64,000 nt of DNA, from the NCBI GenBank assembly GCA_009761415.1, contig QUOL01000006.1:744001-808000 (forward strand), written 5' to 3'. Position numbers and translations under genes: made by a program. This document shows positions 12,766-22,452 of the stretch, one piece after another. The notes under the pieces were generated by a model. It worked only from the letters and a program-made list of their open reading frames with translations. It did not search any database and had not been told where the DNA came from. The DNA comes from Sarcomyxa edulis (lineage: Eukaryota > Basidiomycota > Agaricomycetes > Agaricales > Mycenaceae). The stretch's first letter is position 1. The number at the start of each line of letters is the position of its first letter.

Positions 12766-14308
12766 TCATATGACCGGGTCTGGTCCTGTTGTACCAGTGA
12801 GCTTCTTCCGCAGAGAAAACCCGATGACCTCCAGCAAAGGGACCTTTTCAGCGAGAAATTTGGCAGCAAAGGCGTGGGGCCACTCCTCCCCATCCCATTT
12901 GAAGATCCTCTCACGATAAGTCTTCATAAACCTCAACGTGATGTGCAGTACTCGCAAATGGGCGAATCTGTTCAGGGGGTCGACATATGGTTCCTAGACG
13001 AATAAGATAGTGAGTAGGATGGCACAATCAGGATTGTCGACATACCAGCGGAGATACGGAATCCCAAGAGACATTCTCGTAGTTTGCCTCTTCTAATTCC
13101 AGAAATCGCAGGCTAGGGCAGAACGCTGCGATGACGGTGATGAGCTCTGGATCCGGTGTGTCCGTGAGGGTAAGTGACAACTCAACAAGATTAGGGAGAT
13201 GGGATATTTTCTCGAGAAGATGGAGGACACGTTCCCGAGACAGTGGAGAATACGGGTGCCACGGGAAGACGGGATCTTGATGTAGAGGTAAAGCATCCCT
13301 CAATGCGAGGACTCGGAGTGTCTCAAGACTGTACGGTAGATGATCGAAGACATGGTCTTCTGTGAAGACGTTTGACAACGTGAGGGATTTCAGCCGAGGA
13401 ACAACAGAAGACGGAGAGCCGTCATCTTTGCTGTGCGGACAGAATATAAAAGGAGGGAGCTCAAGATTGACCATCGCAGTGAACGCGAGGCTCAGGTTGA
13501 CCAGTTTAGGCATTCCGGCGACAATGGAAGGTATAGGGATAGAGACGTCTGGTCTGTGTCCAGATATAATCAGCGTCCGAAGGTCAGGCCATTGTAGTGA
13601 TCCGAGCAGGGCCAAATCTAATAGATCGCCCGCAATTTCTAAATGAGCTAAATGGTTGGAAACGGTACGGAGAAGAGTGTTGACATTAGATCTCTCAGAA
13701 TCGATATCGAGGTCTGTTGGGTATGGTGTTCCCTTGACCTGAGGCACAACAGACAACACCAAACGCTGCAAGCCTGTGAAAGTCTGCAACGCCGGCTTGA
13801 AGGGGCCGTCAAGACGAGCTTCCTCGAATTCGAGGGAACTCAAGTTCGAGAGGGATGCGGCTGCTTCGAGGAAATCGTTTGGCAGGGATTGGGTCAAGCG
13901 AAACACCAAACGTCTCGCCGAATGCATCGCCGGAAGTACGGATGCAAGACCATCAAGATTTATAGGTCGATATTTGCCGTTCTTTCGGCACACGTCTCGC
14001 ACATGGATTATCCTATTTTGATGTCAGTAGCATTTACAATATATACCTCGAGCTACTTGCTTGAAGTATTTCCAAAGGCTTTGAGGCCAAATAGATCCGG
14101 GCCAGTTCCATGTTTCGTTAAAAATCCATGGTGAGGTGGCGTTCCTCAGGTGCTTGCATGTCGTGGCCAGCGGTATGAGTTGTCGACCTCTATTTTCTGG
14201 TACCTGTCCGTACTCGGGCAATGGAACATAAGTAGAGAACCAGATACTCTCTATGATGAGATATAGTGTATCGTCATTGAGGTCGAAGATGCTCAGTCTA
14301 GGAGACAT
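12766..14308 (-). CDS. F-box-like leucine-rich protein
   Basis: The ATG at 14308 gives MSPRLSIFDLNDDTLYLIIE, a weak F-box-like opening, then LIPLATTCKHLRNATSPWIF. The second exon (about 13060-14010) is a long leucine-rich region with strand-loop repeats (LSNLSSLEFEEARLDG, LVNLSLAFTAM, LKSLTLSNVFTEDHVFDHLP, LVELSLTLTDTPDPEL). After an intron with gtatgt...gtctag, the last exon reads EPYVDPLNRFAHLRVLHITL to DPVI and stops at 12766. The stop is TGA exactly where the broken paralog at 22453-23872 has TGG (ARWNPMV), and the frame stays open for some 40 codons beyond. The C-terminus has therefore probably been shortened by a point mutation. Presumed protein-interaction scaffold; target unknown. Confidence 0.7.
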
Positions 14309-14622
14309 TTTGAGGTTGAACTGTGATGTGGTTGTTTCTTGAGACTTTTATCGTGGTGCTCAAGATTGAGCTTACCTGACCCATTTTGTCCTCTGCAAGG
14401 TTGGCACGAACGGACCGTACTTTCGCAACCTGAGGACTCCAAACGACACGCAACATACCACAAGACGTTGCCTCTGCAATTGGAGCTTATACTGTGAGTG
14501 GTGTAGAGCGCGAGTGACTGACAGATGACAAATGAAAAGTCGACGATTTCGGACTTGACTAGCTTGACTATTGAATATTGACTCTGAGCGGCGGATATCG
14601 AGCTCGTCGCTCGACTGTGGCG

Positions 14623-14630
14623 ACTTTGGC
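14623..14630. repeat. 8-bp target site duplication, left copy
   Basis: ACTTTGGC directly precedes the left terminus of the hAT-like element; the identical octamer follows its right terminus at 22197-22204. Confidence 0.9.
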
Positions 14631-14662
14631 CAGTGTTGTTACTAGCCGGTTAGATCCGAATT

Positions 14663-14889
14663 GATGGCCTCTCCACTTTAGTCTCAGCGAGCTCGCGAGC
14701 TCGACTTAAAGATCAGAGCGGTCTTTGTAAGCGCAATGTGCCTAACAGTTCCCGGTCACGTGTGACATGCTTCCGAGCTTCGAGGTCTGTGCACGACTTC
14801 CTTAGATAGCTCGAGAAGCTGCCTTTTTTCTCTTTACGCTTTTTATTCCCCCCTTCTCACTCTGCGTGAATAATTCGCGTCTTTTTTCA
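14663..14889 (+). repeat. YR retrotransposon repeat A1
   Basis: 227 bp starting GATGGCCTCTCCACTTTAG and ending CGCGTCTTTTTTCA; identical to A2 at 20708-20934. It contains a palindrome (GAGCTCGCGAGCTC) and a pyrimidine-rich end just upstream of the gag start, so it probably holds the promoter and leader. Confidence 0.9.
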
Positions 14890-14935
14890 TCGTACTCACC
14901 TTATTCCTAATTTCCCTCTTAAAAAATCCCTCATT

Positions 14936-16528
14936 ATGGCTCAAATCCACCCCGAAGGTGCTGGAGATAAAGACACAAGCGACATTGATGGCGGACCGCC
15001 GCTTCCAAACCCTGCTCTTCTCACCTTACGTGAGAAAGAACTCGAGAACATGGCAAGGAAGCTACGTAACACAGCTATGGCCAATGATCCCACAACGATC
15101 GCTTACACTCCAGAGCATTATCTCCCATTGGACGCCGACGTTCTTCGCTCTGACATCGATCTCGTAACTCCTCAACAACGTCCATCATTTTTTTCCTTCC
15201 CTCCCGTCGGTGCTCCCAATCCCTTCAACCTCCCTCCTGCTACTGCTCCTCCTCCTCCTCCTCCTCCTCCTCCCCCTCCTCCCCCTCCTCCTCCCCCTCC
15301 TCCTAGCCCTCGTACCATCCGCATGGGCGCCCTTCTCAAAGACTGGAAGAATTTCTCACCCACCTCTCAGGCGACCATGCATTCCTTGATGGGTAACACG
15401 CTTTCTGGCACTTCTTCGGCCAAACCGGTCTCGGCCGTTTCGGCTTCTTCGGCCCCTACCGGCGTCTCAGCCACAATCATTACCTCGGCTATAGGCTCAG
15501 GTCCGAGGAAACTCTATTCATCCGAGGCAGAGTCGCACGAAACTCCCTCTATCGGTAACTTCGACTTTGGTCCTCATCCTCTCATGGTTAATCGCGTAGA
15601 ACACCGTATGCATGCCCCTCTCTCCATGTTCACTAACGAGGCTAGTCGCAGGATGCATATTGGGATTCCTCCCATTCCGGTTATCACCAAACACGTTACT
15701 AGAGACGATGGTACCACGCACAAGATACAGATTCATGACGTCACTGCCTTCAAACCTGAGGAACGCTTGGATTTCGATGAGTGGACCGAAGGAGGAAAAG
15801 GTTGGCTCAAGTTTCTGAAGACGCGTGCGGATGACGCGGTTTACAAGCGTTGGCACGATCACGTGGAATTTCTGACGAATCAGCCCAACATTCGTCGTAA
15901 TTTTGCTGCCATCTTGCGTTTTGACATCGAACAGAGAACTGCTTACGCCCTTCATCCCAGAGTCTTTGACGCTCCTACGTATACAGCGCGTTTCCAAGAG
16001 ATCAAACTCGAGCTTCTACAAGAAGCTGCTCCAAATGGTATTCCCAGTTCATGGGCCTCACAGTCCTGGACTCCCAATGCCCTCTCCAGCATGTATCCGT
16101 ACGCCGCTCCCCCCTCCTTCTTCCCTCCTCCTCCCTCTCTAGCTTCCTCGTGGGCTCCCTCTAACACGTTCGGTGGCGGTGCTGATCGTTCTAAAAAAGG
16201 CAAAGAGCGTGTGACCCCGTATGCATCTACAGATAATTTTCCCCGAGCTTCCGGATCCACAGGCACCTCCACTCCCATTTGTCTCATCTGTGGCAAGCCC
16301 AACCACAAGTTCTCGGCGTGCACTGCGACGGCTGAAACGGAAGGAAAACAAATCTACGCGGCTTACGTTGGCAAAAATCTCGTGCAACGATCTAATCCCA
16401 ACAATATCATCTGCGTCAGATGGAACCTCAACTCTCCCCTGCTCAAATGTTCCAGTAGTCATGCCGATCGCCACCGATGCTCTTTCTGCGGGTCGGCCGA
16501 TCACGCCGCCTGCTCCAGAACGTGCTGA
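14936..16528 (+). CDS. Gag-like protein of the YR retrotransposon
   Basis: 530 residues from ATG at 14936. It has an acidic N-terminus, a long polyproline run encoded by CCT/CCC repeats (about 15248-15303), a Ser/Ala-rich linker, a central capsid-like region (HDHVEFLTNQPNIRRNFAA, then AILRFDIEQRTAYALHPRVF) and a C-terminal CCHC zinc knuckle (CLICGKPNHKFSAC, pattern CX2CX4HX4C). A second cysteine cluster follows (CSFCGSADHAAC). These features match the nucleic-acid-binding ORF1 of YR retroelements and its distant relative at 51661-53067. The RT frame overlaps its 3' end. Confidence 0.85.
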   Translation: MAQIHPEGAGDKDTSDIDGGPPLPNPALLTLREKELENMARKLRNTAMANDPTTIAYTPEHYLPLDADVLRSDIDLVTPQQRPSFFSFPPVGAPNPFNLPPATAPPPPPPPPPPPPPPPPPPPSPRTIRMGALLKDWKNFSPTSQATMHSLMGNTLSGTSSAKPVSAVSASSAPTGVSATIITSAIGSGPRKLYSSEAESHETPSIGNFDFGPHPLMVNRVEHRMHAPLSMFTNEASRRMHIGIPPIPVITKHVTRDDGTTHKIQIHDVTAFKPEERLDFDEWTEGGKGWLKFLKTRADDAVYKRWHDHVEFLTNQPNIRRNFAAILRFDIEQRTAYALHPRVFDAPTYTARFQEIKLELLQEAAPNGIPSSWASQSWTPNALSSMYPYAAPPSFFPPPPSLASSWAPSNTFGGGADRSKKGKERVTPYASTDNFPRASGSTGTSTPICLICGKPNHKFSACTATAETEGKQIYAAYVGKNLVQRSNPNNIICVRWNLNSPLLKCSSSHADRHRCSFCGSADHAACSRTC

Positions 16529-18601
16529 TCACTCAGCACCTTCTCCCACTGTCCTTACAGATGCCTCCGATTGCTCGAACTCCGATTCTCTTCTCCAATA
16601 TTCCATTTATCTCCCTCCGATTGTTCTCGACACTTCTCATAATGATTTCCCTCCTTATTTCGATAATCTTTCTCAGGTGACGTCTATTTATGACGCCGAT
16701 CCTGATTACTCTCGTATCAGAACGCCGTACTCAGCGATTAATTTTCGTTTATTCTTGGAACGGTGCGGGCTCCTCGACCGATATCCCGAGTTATGCTGGA
16801 AACTGGCTCACGGGTTTCCCCTGGGCAAAGACCTATCTCCCTTATTAGAATCCTACTGCCCTCCTAATCTCCCCTCCGCTATGTTTCACGCTGATGTTAT
16901 TCGCGAGTACATCGCCGACGAGTTAAAGCTTGGTCGTTTTTCGGGTCCTTTCACTCGTGAAGAACTCGAGTCCAAAATTGGTTTCTTTCGTTCATCCCCG
17001 GTACAGGTTGCCGTTAAAGCTGGCGCTCCTGGAGAGCCCGAAAAGTACCGCTGTTGTCGAAACCTATCTTACAAGGGTCGTCTCGATCATTCTGTGAATG
17101 ACGAGATCGACTCCTCTCTATATCCCACTAATTGGGGACGTGCCGAAGATGTTGCTAAAATCGTACGTCATCTCGCTCTCTCTCTCTCCCTCTAGAATAT
17201 TTCTCCCCTCTCTCCTTTCTTCTTCTCTCTTCGCTTTTCCGGGAGGGTACGGATGCACTTTACGGGGTCCTCGGGTCCCGCTCGAAGGCACGTTCCTCCT
17301 GATCAGCGGACGATAATTCCTTTTTCTGCTTCTTTTTCTCGTCATTCATCTCGTCTCGTCTCTCGTCTCACCTCCCATCTCTCTTCCCCTCCTTTCAGGT
17401 CACTGAGGCCCCCATAGGGGCTCAGGCGGCTACTCTCGACATCGAAGGTGCTTATCGCACCGTTCCCATACAACCTAGTCACAAAGCCTACGTTATCGTC
17501 GAATTCGAGGGCCAGTTTTATATAGATCACAACGTGCCTTTCGGCTTGACCTCCGCCGCTGGTCTTCAGGGCGAGGTTGCTGATGCCACCGTCGATATCT
17601 GGCATCACCTTGGCGTCGGCCCTGTCAAGAAATGGGTCGACGACTTCGACGTTTTTCGTTTCCCCGTCGAACACGGTCCGTTCGTGGGAACGAGCGACGG
17701 TATAATCTATCACTATTCCTATGATCTTACTTCTATCAAACAGCTAATCGAGCCTCTCCACATCCCTTGGCACAAGGACAAAGGACAAGAATTCGGTGAT
17801 TCCTTCGTCTACGTCGGTTTTCTCTGGGATCTCCCGTCCCGTACCGTTCGTTTGCCCGAGCGCAAGCGTCTCAAGTTGATAGCCAAAGTATCTCTCTTTC
17901 TCGATCTTTATTCTCACTCTCAGGTACCGAAGAGTGAGCTCGAGAGCATATGCGGCTCCCTGAATCACGTCGCGTTCGTATACACACGGGGCAGCTCCTA
18001 TCTTTCTAATCTCTATCAGTGTCTATCCTCCTTCTCGAACGTTTTCTCCCCACGCTATCTCTCCCACTCCTCCATATCGGATCTTCGCTGGTGGCTGACT
18101 CAGCTACAAGTTCCCGACGTCTTTCGCTCTCTCGCCCCCATTGGTCCTGTCCGGGATTTTAACATCTGGGTCGACGCTTCCTCTGACTGGGGCGTTGGTG
18201 TCTTGTGGAACGGCAGATGGGCCGCTTGGCGCACCGTTCCTCACTGGCGAGGCGACTCACGCGACATCGGGTGGCTTGAGGCTATCGCGATCGAGATAGC
18301 CATATCAGTTACTCAGATGATGGGTGTATCTAACTCTGCCTTCTTGATCCGCAGCGATAACGAGGGTGCTATCGGAGCTTACAACAAGGGTCGTGGTCGC
18401 AACTGGATGACCAACCTCTCAATTCGTCGCTCCGTCGAATCTCTCTCTCTCGCCGCTCTCACTCCCACTCTATTATATGTAAACACTTCTATAAATCTAG
18501 CCGACGTGGTCTCTCGTGGTGATCTCCCTCCAGACTCTCTCCGCATACCCTTTCCCATTATTCTCCCCCCATCCATCGCTCCCTTCTTCATCAATGTCTG
18601 A
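16221..18601 (+). CDS. Reverse transcriptase - RNase H polyprotein of the YR retrotransposon
   Basis: The frame is open from 16221 (overlapping gag by 308 nt; a later ATG near 16460 is also possible) and continues after an intron at 17163-17398 (gtacgt...tttcag, 236 nt, very pyrimidine-rich) to 18601. RT motifs: LDIEGAYRTVPI with the first catalytic Asp, PFGLTSA, and KKWVDDFDVFRF with the Asp pair (WVDD instead of the usual YVDD). RNase H follows: WVDASSDWGVGVLWNG, WLEAIAIEIA, LIRSDNEGAIGAYNKG and the end signature NLADVVSRG typical of DIRS-order elements. It copies the element RNA to DNA. Its last 8 nt overlap the start of the recombinase ORF. Confidence 0.87.
17163..17398 (+). other. Intron inside the RT gene of the retrotransposon
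   Basis: Donor GTACGT, acceptor TTTCAG, phase 0. It sits between AKI and VTEAPIGAQ. The second YR element has an intron at the equivalent codon (50869-51041, minus strand). Confidence 0.8.
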
Positions 18602-20028
18602 GCTACGCACTGTCGACGACTTCCTCTTACAGTTGGCGGATGCCGAGGCCAGGGCGGCTTTTCGGATCACCTCTGGTGATGCTCTTCTCCCTCGTCATTC
18701 ATTTCTTCCTCGGGACGGTCGTGTCCGTATCGCTCGCAAGCCTGCGAAGGGCAACGTCATCGTCCCATCTCCTTTTCGGCCTCACGTTCTCGCCACCGAT
18801 CGCCTCGTTCTCTGGACTACTCCCACAACTGCTTCGTTTCAGCGGTCTCTCGAATCTCAGCTGCCTCAGTCTCCTGTTCTCAAGATGTTTCAAGTCATGA
18901 TATGTTCGCTGGACGAAGGTACCAGGAGCAATTATGGGGCGGGTCTCCTTCGTTTCACTCAGTTCTGCGACAGGAATTCCATTCCCGAGTCCTCTCGTAT
19001 GCCAGCCTCTCCTCAACTTCTCTCCTCCTTCGCTGCCTCCAACGCCGGTTTGGCCTCTTCCAGCGCTCTCAACAACTGGATGGCGGGCCTTCACTTTTGG
19101 CACGTGGTCAATGGTGCCGCCTGGGCCGGCGATGACATGCTTCGGCATGTGCGCCGGGGCTTTGCGAAGTTGGTTCCTGCTTCTTCGAAGCGGGCTAAGA
19201 GACCTCCCGTCACCATAGAGGCGTTGGCTGTTCTCAGGGAAGGGCTCGACCTGTCCAACGCCTTTGACGCTAGCGTCTGGGCTGTGGCCTCCGTCGCTTT
19301 CTGGTCCTGCTGTCGGTGGGTTCTTCTTTTCTTTTCTCTCCTCTGTTTTCTTCTCCCCTCCCTCTTTCTTCTCTTCTCCTTTCTCTTCTCTTCTCACGCG
19401 CTCTCCCTCGTTTGTTTTCTCTCTTAGGCTCGGTGAACTGGTTATTCCCAGCCGTGGCGCTTTTTCTCCAAGCAAACACGTCGCTCGCGATGTTCTTCCA
19501 ATCTCGTTTCAACGCGTCCTCCAGACCGACGCAGGTTATGCTACTTTTCACATACCGTGGACGAAGACAACTTTGCAGGAGGGTGCTGACATCTCCGTGA
19601 CGCAACGTTCCACCCTGTGTCCTCTCGCCGCTCTCAAACATCACATCGCCTGTAATGTCAGTATTCCCTCCTCCTCTCCTCTCTTCTCGTTCGAAGTCGT
19701 TGGTGGCGGTTGGCTGCCCATGACGAAGGGGTGGTTTCTCTCGCGGTGCAACGCCATTTGGGTTGCGGCGGGTTACCCTGACATGCCGGGTCATTCCTTT
19801 CGCATCGGGGGGGCGACGCAGATGCTGTTGATGGGCATCTCCCCCGACATCATAGCCACGCAGGGTCGATGGAAGTCTCAGGCTTTCCTCGAGTACTGGC
19901 GGCGGATCGAGGCCATCCTACCTCTTTTTCTTTCAATGACCGCTGAATCTTCTCGTGTTCCAGATCTCGCTGCCACCATGGAGGCCTTCCGGAGGAAGCA
20001 CCGCTTGACGTTCGCCAAGTCGGTCTAG
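18594..20028 (+). CDS. Tyrosine recombinase of the YR retrotransposon
   Basis: The ATG at 18594 (MSELRTVDDFLLQLADAEAR) overlaps the RT stop (ATGTCTGA). A 112-nt intron at 19316-19427 (gtgggt...cttag) joins SCC to RLGELVIPSRG. The N-terminal core-binding part is SNYGAGLLRFTQFCDRN; the catalytic part shows the expected tetrad: Arg in CCRLGEL, His and Arg in HSFRIGGATQML, and Tyr in FLEYWR. The enzyme would insert a circular DNA copy by site-specific recombination, which explains the absence of a TSD around the element. Ends KSV at 20028. Nothing in the frame suggests inactivation. Confidence 0.87.
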
Positions 20029-20374
20029 TTTTTCTCGCGGACGCATTTTCTATTTTTCTCTGCCTTTATGCCCCTCGCTCTCTCGAAATATGCAATTCTC
20101 TCTCTCTCTCTACCTATGCTGCTCCTACTTTAGCTTTTCTCTTCATGCGCGACGATGCGCGGCTCCCTCTCGTCTCACGTACTCTTTAGCTACAGATACA
20201 GACTCTCTCCGTCGTTCATCGACCGTCTCTAGTTGTTCGTTGTTAGTTACCGAAATATATGCTTGTTGCTTTGGCTTGAAGCCGCTCTCTCTTCTTTTTC
20301 TTCCTCTCAGCTCTGGGTTGTCGGGTTCGGGTCTCCGCAGGAGACTCGACGTGTTGTGAGCTGTGAGCTCTCTG
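20029..20374 (+). other. 3' untranslated part of the YR retrotransposon
   Basis: Pyrimidine-rich CTCT stretches between the recombinase stop and B1. Minus-strand open frames here repeat at B2 and are by-products of the repeats. Confidence 0.6.
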
Positions 20375-20709
20375 TGGTTAGGTCTCGTTTCTCTCGGAGA
20401 CCCGTTGGTCTTCGGAGCGATTCTGACCCAGCACGCTCTGAAGCTTCTGAATGTCCGATCGATCGTGTTGCCTTTTTGAGATGCCGAACGGCATGCTCTC
20501 GGCCCCGATTTGGGACTCGGTCTCGGTCTAGCCACGTTCTCGTCACGTGACCGACAGACGATTCAGATTCTTCCCCCAAACCCCCGAACTCGGATTAAAC
20601 ATCGAATTCGGCCATAGCTCTACAGACAACATCTCAGTTTGTATCTCTCATCAAACTGACTCTTCTTACATTGTGAACTGAGCTCAACTAACTGCGCCAT
20701 TTACAAAGA
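20375..20709 (+). repeat. YR retrotransposon repeat B1
   Basis: 335 bp from TGGTTAGGTCTCG to TTTACAAAGA, identical to B2 (offset 611). Its last two bases GA overlap the first two bases of A2, as expected when B-A marks the junction of a former circle. Confidence 0.9.
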
Positions 20710-20934
20710 TGGCCTCTCCACTTTAGTCTCAGCGAGCTCGCGAGCTCGACTTAAAGATCAGAGCGGTCTTTGTAAGCGCAATGTGCCTAACAGTTCCCGG
20801 TCACGTGTGACATGCTTCCGAGCTTCGAGGTCTGTGCACGACTTCCTTAGATAGCTCGAGAAGCTGCCTTTTTTCTCTTTACGCTTTTTATTCCCCCCTT
20901 CTCACTCTGCGTGAATAATTCGCGTCTTTTTTCA
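20708..20934 (+). repeat. YR retrotransposon repeat A2
   Basis: Identical to A1 (offset 6045). A 51-bp unique spacer (20935-20985) separates it from B2. Confidence 0.9.
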
Positions 20935-20985
20935 CCCGCCCACCTCCCTTCTATCCCACTGTGTGGTCTATCTCCTAGCGTGTTT

Positions 20986-21320
20986 TGGTTAGGTCTCGTT
21001 TCTCTCGGAGACCCGTTGGTCTTCGGAGCGATTCTGACCCAGCACGCTCTGAAGCTTCTGAATGTCCGATCGATCGTGTTGCCTTTTTGAGATGCCGAAC
21101 GGCATGCTCTCGGCCCCGATTTGGGACTCGGTCTCGGTCTAGCCACGTTCTCGTCACGTGACCGACAGACGATTCAGATTCTTCCCCCAAACCCCCGAAC
21201 TCGGATTAAACATCGAATTCGGCCATAGCTCTACAGACAACATCTCAGTTTGTATCTCTCATCAAACTGACTCTTCTTACATTGTGAACTGAGCTCAACT
21301 AACTGCGCCATTTACAAAGA
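20986..21320 (+). repeat. YR retrotransposon repeat B2 (right end of element)
   Basis: Identical to B1; ends TTTACAAAGA, after which the hAT-like element resumes with CTGACTTGGG. Confidence 0.9.
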
Positions 21321-22196
21321 CTGACTTGGGTTGGATGGGTTATAACCGTCAATTCAGAAGTGCAAAAGTTGGGGGTTAGTAGGGTTAGTCGGAGTTGTCG
21401 GAGTTGTCGGAGCTGCGTGACGCGTGGCCAAATGAGGCATCGGAGAACAAACTGAGAACGATAGACATGCCTGGCTTTTCTGGGTTTACACTCAGACGTC
21501 GATATTCCTCGTTGGCCGAAGCCTGCCGCCTCAAGTCCGACGTCGCCCTTGGCACGACCAGCCATTTAGATCATCTTTTGTACTGGCTGGGCTGAGATTT
21601 GGTATAGACATACGCAACTCTAGCACGTCTATCGCTGCAAATTGCTCGAAACGCTTCATGATACTGACCGAAAAATTCGTGCTTCCCATCAACCTCGACT
21701 GCAGGCTGCAGCTGCTAAGAATGCCTAACGACGAAATCAACGCATAGATTGAGAATATTCATTGCTCGTTGGCTCTCGTTGGCGACTCGTATCGTTGATC
21801 ATCGCTGTATTGACACTTCCACAGGTCAGTTTTTTTTCGGTCCAAACCGGATCTGTATCGAAGTTTTGTTCGCTTGATCTGTCGAGATAGGTTTGGATGT
21901 GTAAGGGGTAACGAACTTGTAACGAACTATAGATGGTTTCCCACGAGTTTCTGACCAAGCTGGAGGCTGGTTTTCGGACAACGATGATTCCCGCTGGCCT
22001 AAAAAGACACAGTGAAGCCTCAGATGCTTCCATTGAGATCCTCGATGATGAGTAGAATATATTCTGAATTTATTGCGATTTTTCTGACATTTAAATCGAA
22101 ATAACCCTACTAACCCAGGGTTAGAGTCAGTCAATTCAATCCGTGAATTGACCGATCCAACCGTAAAGGTAATAACCCGGGTTAGTAACAACACTG

Positions 22197-22204
22197 ACTT
22201 TGGC
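22197..22204. repeat. 8-bp target site duplication, right copy
   Basis: ACTTTGGC, identical to 14623-14630. Confidence 0.9.
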
Positions 22205-22452
22205 GATGATCATAGAGGTGACTAACTGTGACCAAAGGCTCGTGCCGCCGCTGTCACGCCGTCACGGTGCTCCGTCACTGAGCCGCTCGCGCCTTGATTC
22301 TTGAAAAGTTCGTCGTTTGACTCGGAGCTGCCTTCGAGTCTGCTTCAAGTCGCGAGTCACCTTCAATCAGCTCTCAAGTTCTCTCTCTGCGCGTACCTAC
22401 CTCTCGAGAGCACTTAGCCCAGGATGATTCAGCATTGTATACGTCGCGCACC

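Larger units (their letters stand above)
14663..21320 (+). mobile_element. Complete YR retrotransposon with split direct repeats (Ngaro/PAT-like)
   Basis: The order is A1 - gag-like ORF - RT/RNase H ORF - tyrosine recombinase ORF - B1 - A2 - spacer - B2. This split-direct-repeat layout is known for Ngaro and PAT members of the DIRS order; they integrate with a tyrosine recombinase instead of an integrase and leave no TSD. A1 equals A2 (227 bp) and B1 equals B2 (335 bp) without differences that I can see, and all three ORFs read through with their key residues. The insertion is therefore young and perhaps competent. No methyltransferase domain is visible, in line with Ngaro rather than DIRS1. 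It lies inside the hAT-like element, and GA at 14663-14664 matches the GA at 21319-21320. Confidence 0.88.
14631..22196. mobile_element. Non-autonomous hAT-like DNA transposon, split by a nested retrotransposon
   Basis: The left end CAGTGTTGTTACTA (14631-14644) and the right end TAGTAACAACACTG (22183-22196) are exact inverted repeats, flanked by the 8-bp direct repeat ACTTTGGC. CAGTG-type termini with an 8-bp TSD are the hAT signature. Weaker inverted similarity runs further in: GGGTTAGTAGGGTTA near 21374-21388 opposes TAACCCTACTAACCC near 22102-22116. Without the insert the element is 32 + 876 = 908 bp. It has no transposase: the right arm 21321-22196 contains only short frames, plus a small GTCGGAGTT tandem repeat near 21390-21415. 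It therefore depends on a hAT transposase supplied elsewhere. Confidence 0.88.

Noticed and set aside
12514..13005. 163-codon plus-strand frame
   Set aside because: Antisense to the last exon and former C-terminus of the leucine-rich gene; no protein-like features.
15172..15363. Minus-strand frame encoding polyglycine
   Set aside because: Antisense of the CCT/CCC polyproline tract in the gag-like ORF; a shadow, not a gene.
18699..19794. Long minus-strand frames over the recombinase gene
   Set aside because: They overlap a well-supported recombinase with catalytic residues; composition-driven antisense frames.
20143..21190. Two nearly identical minus-strand frames near 20.1-20.6 and 20.8-21.2 kb
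   Set aside because: They arise from the duplicated B1/B2 repeats and have no family resemblance.
21321..22196. Small frames in the right arm of the hAT-like element as a possible transposase
   Set aside because: At most about 120 codons, with no hAT dimerisation or DDE-type motif; the element is non-autonomous.
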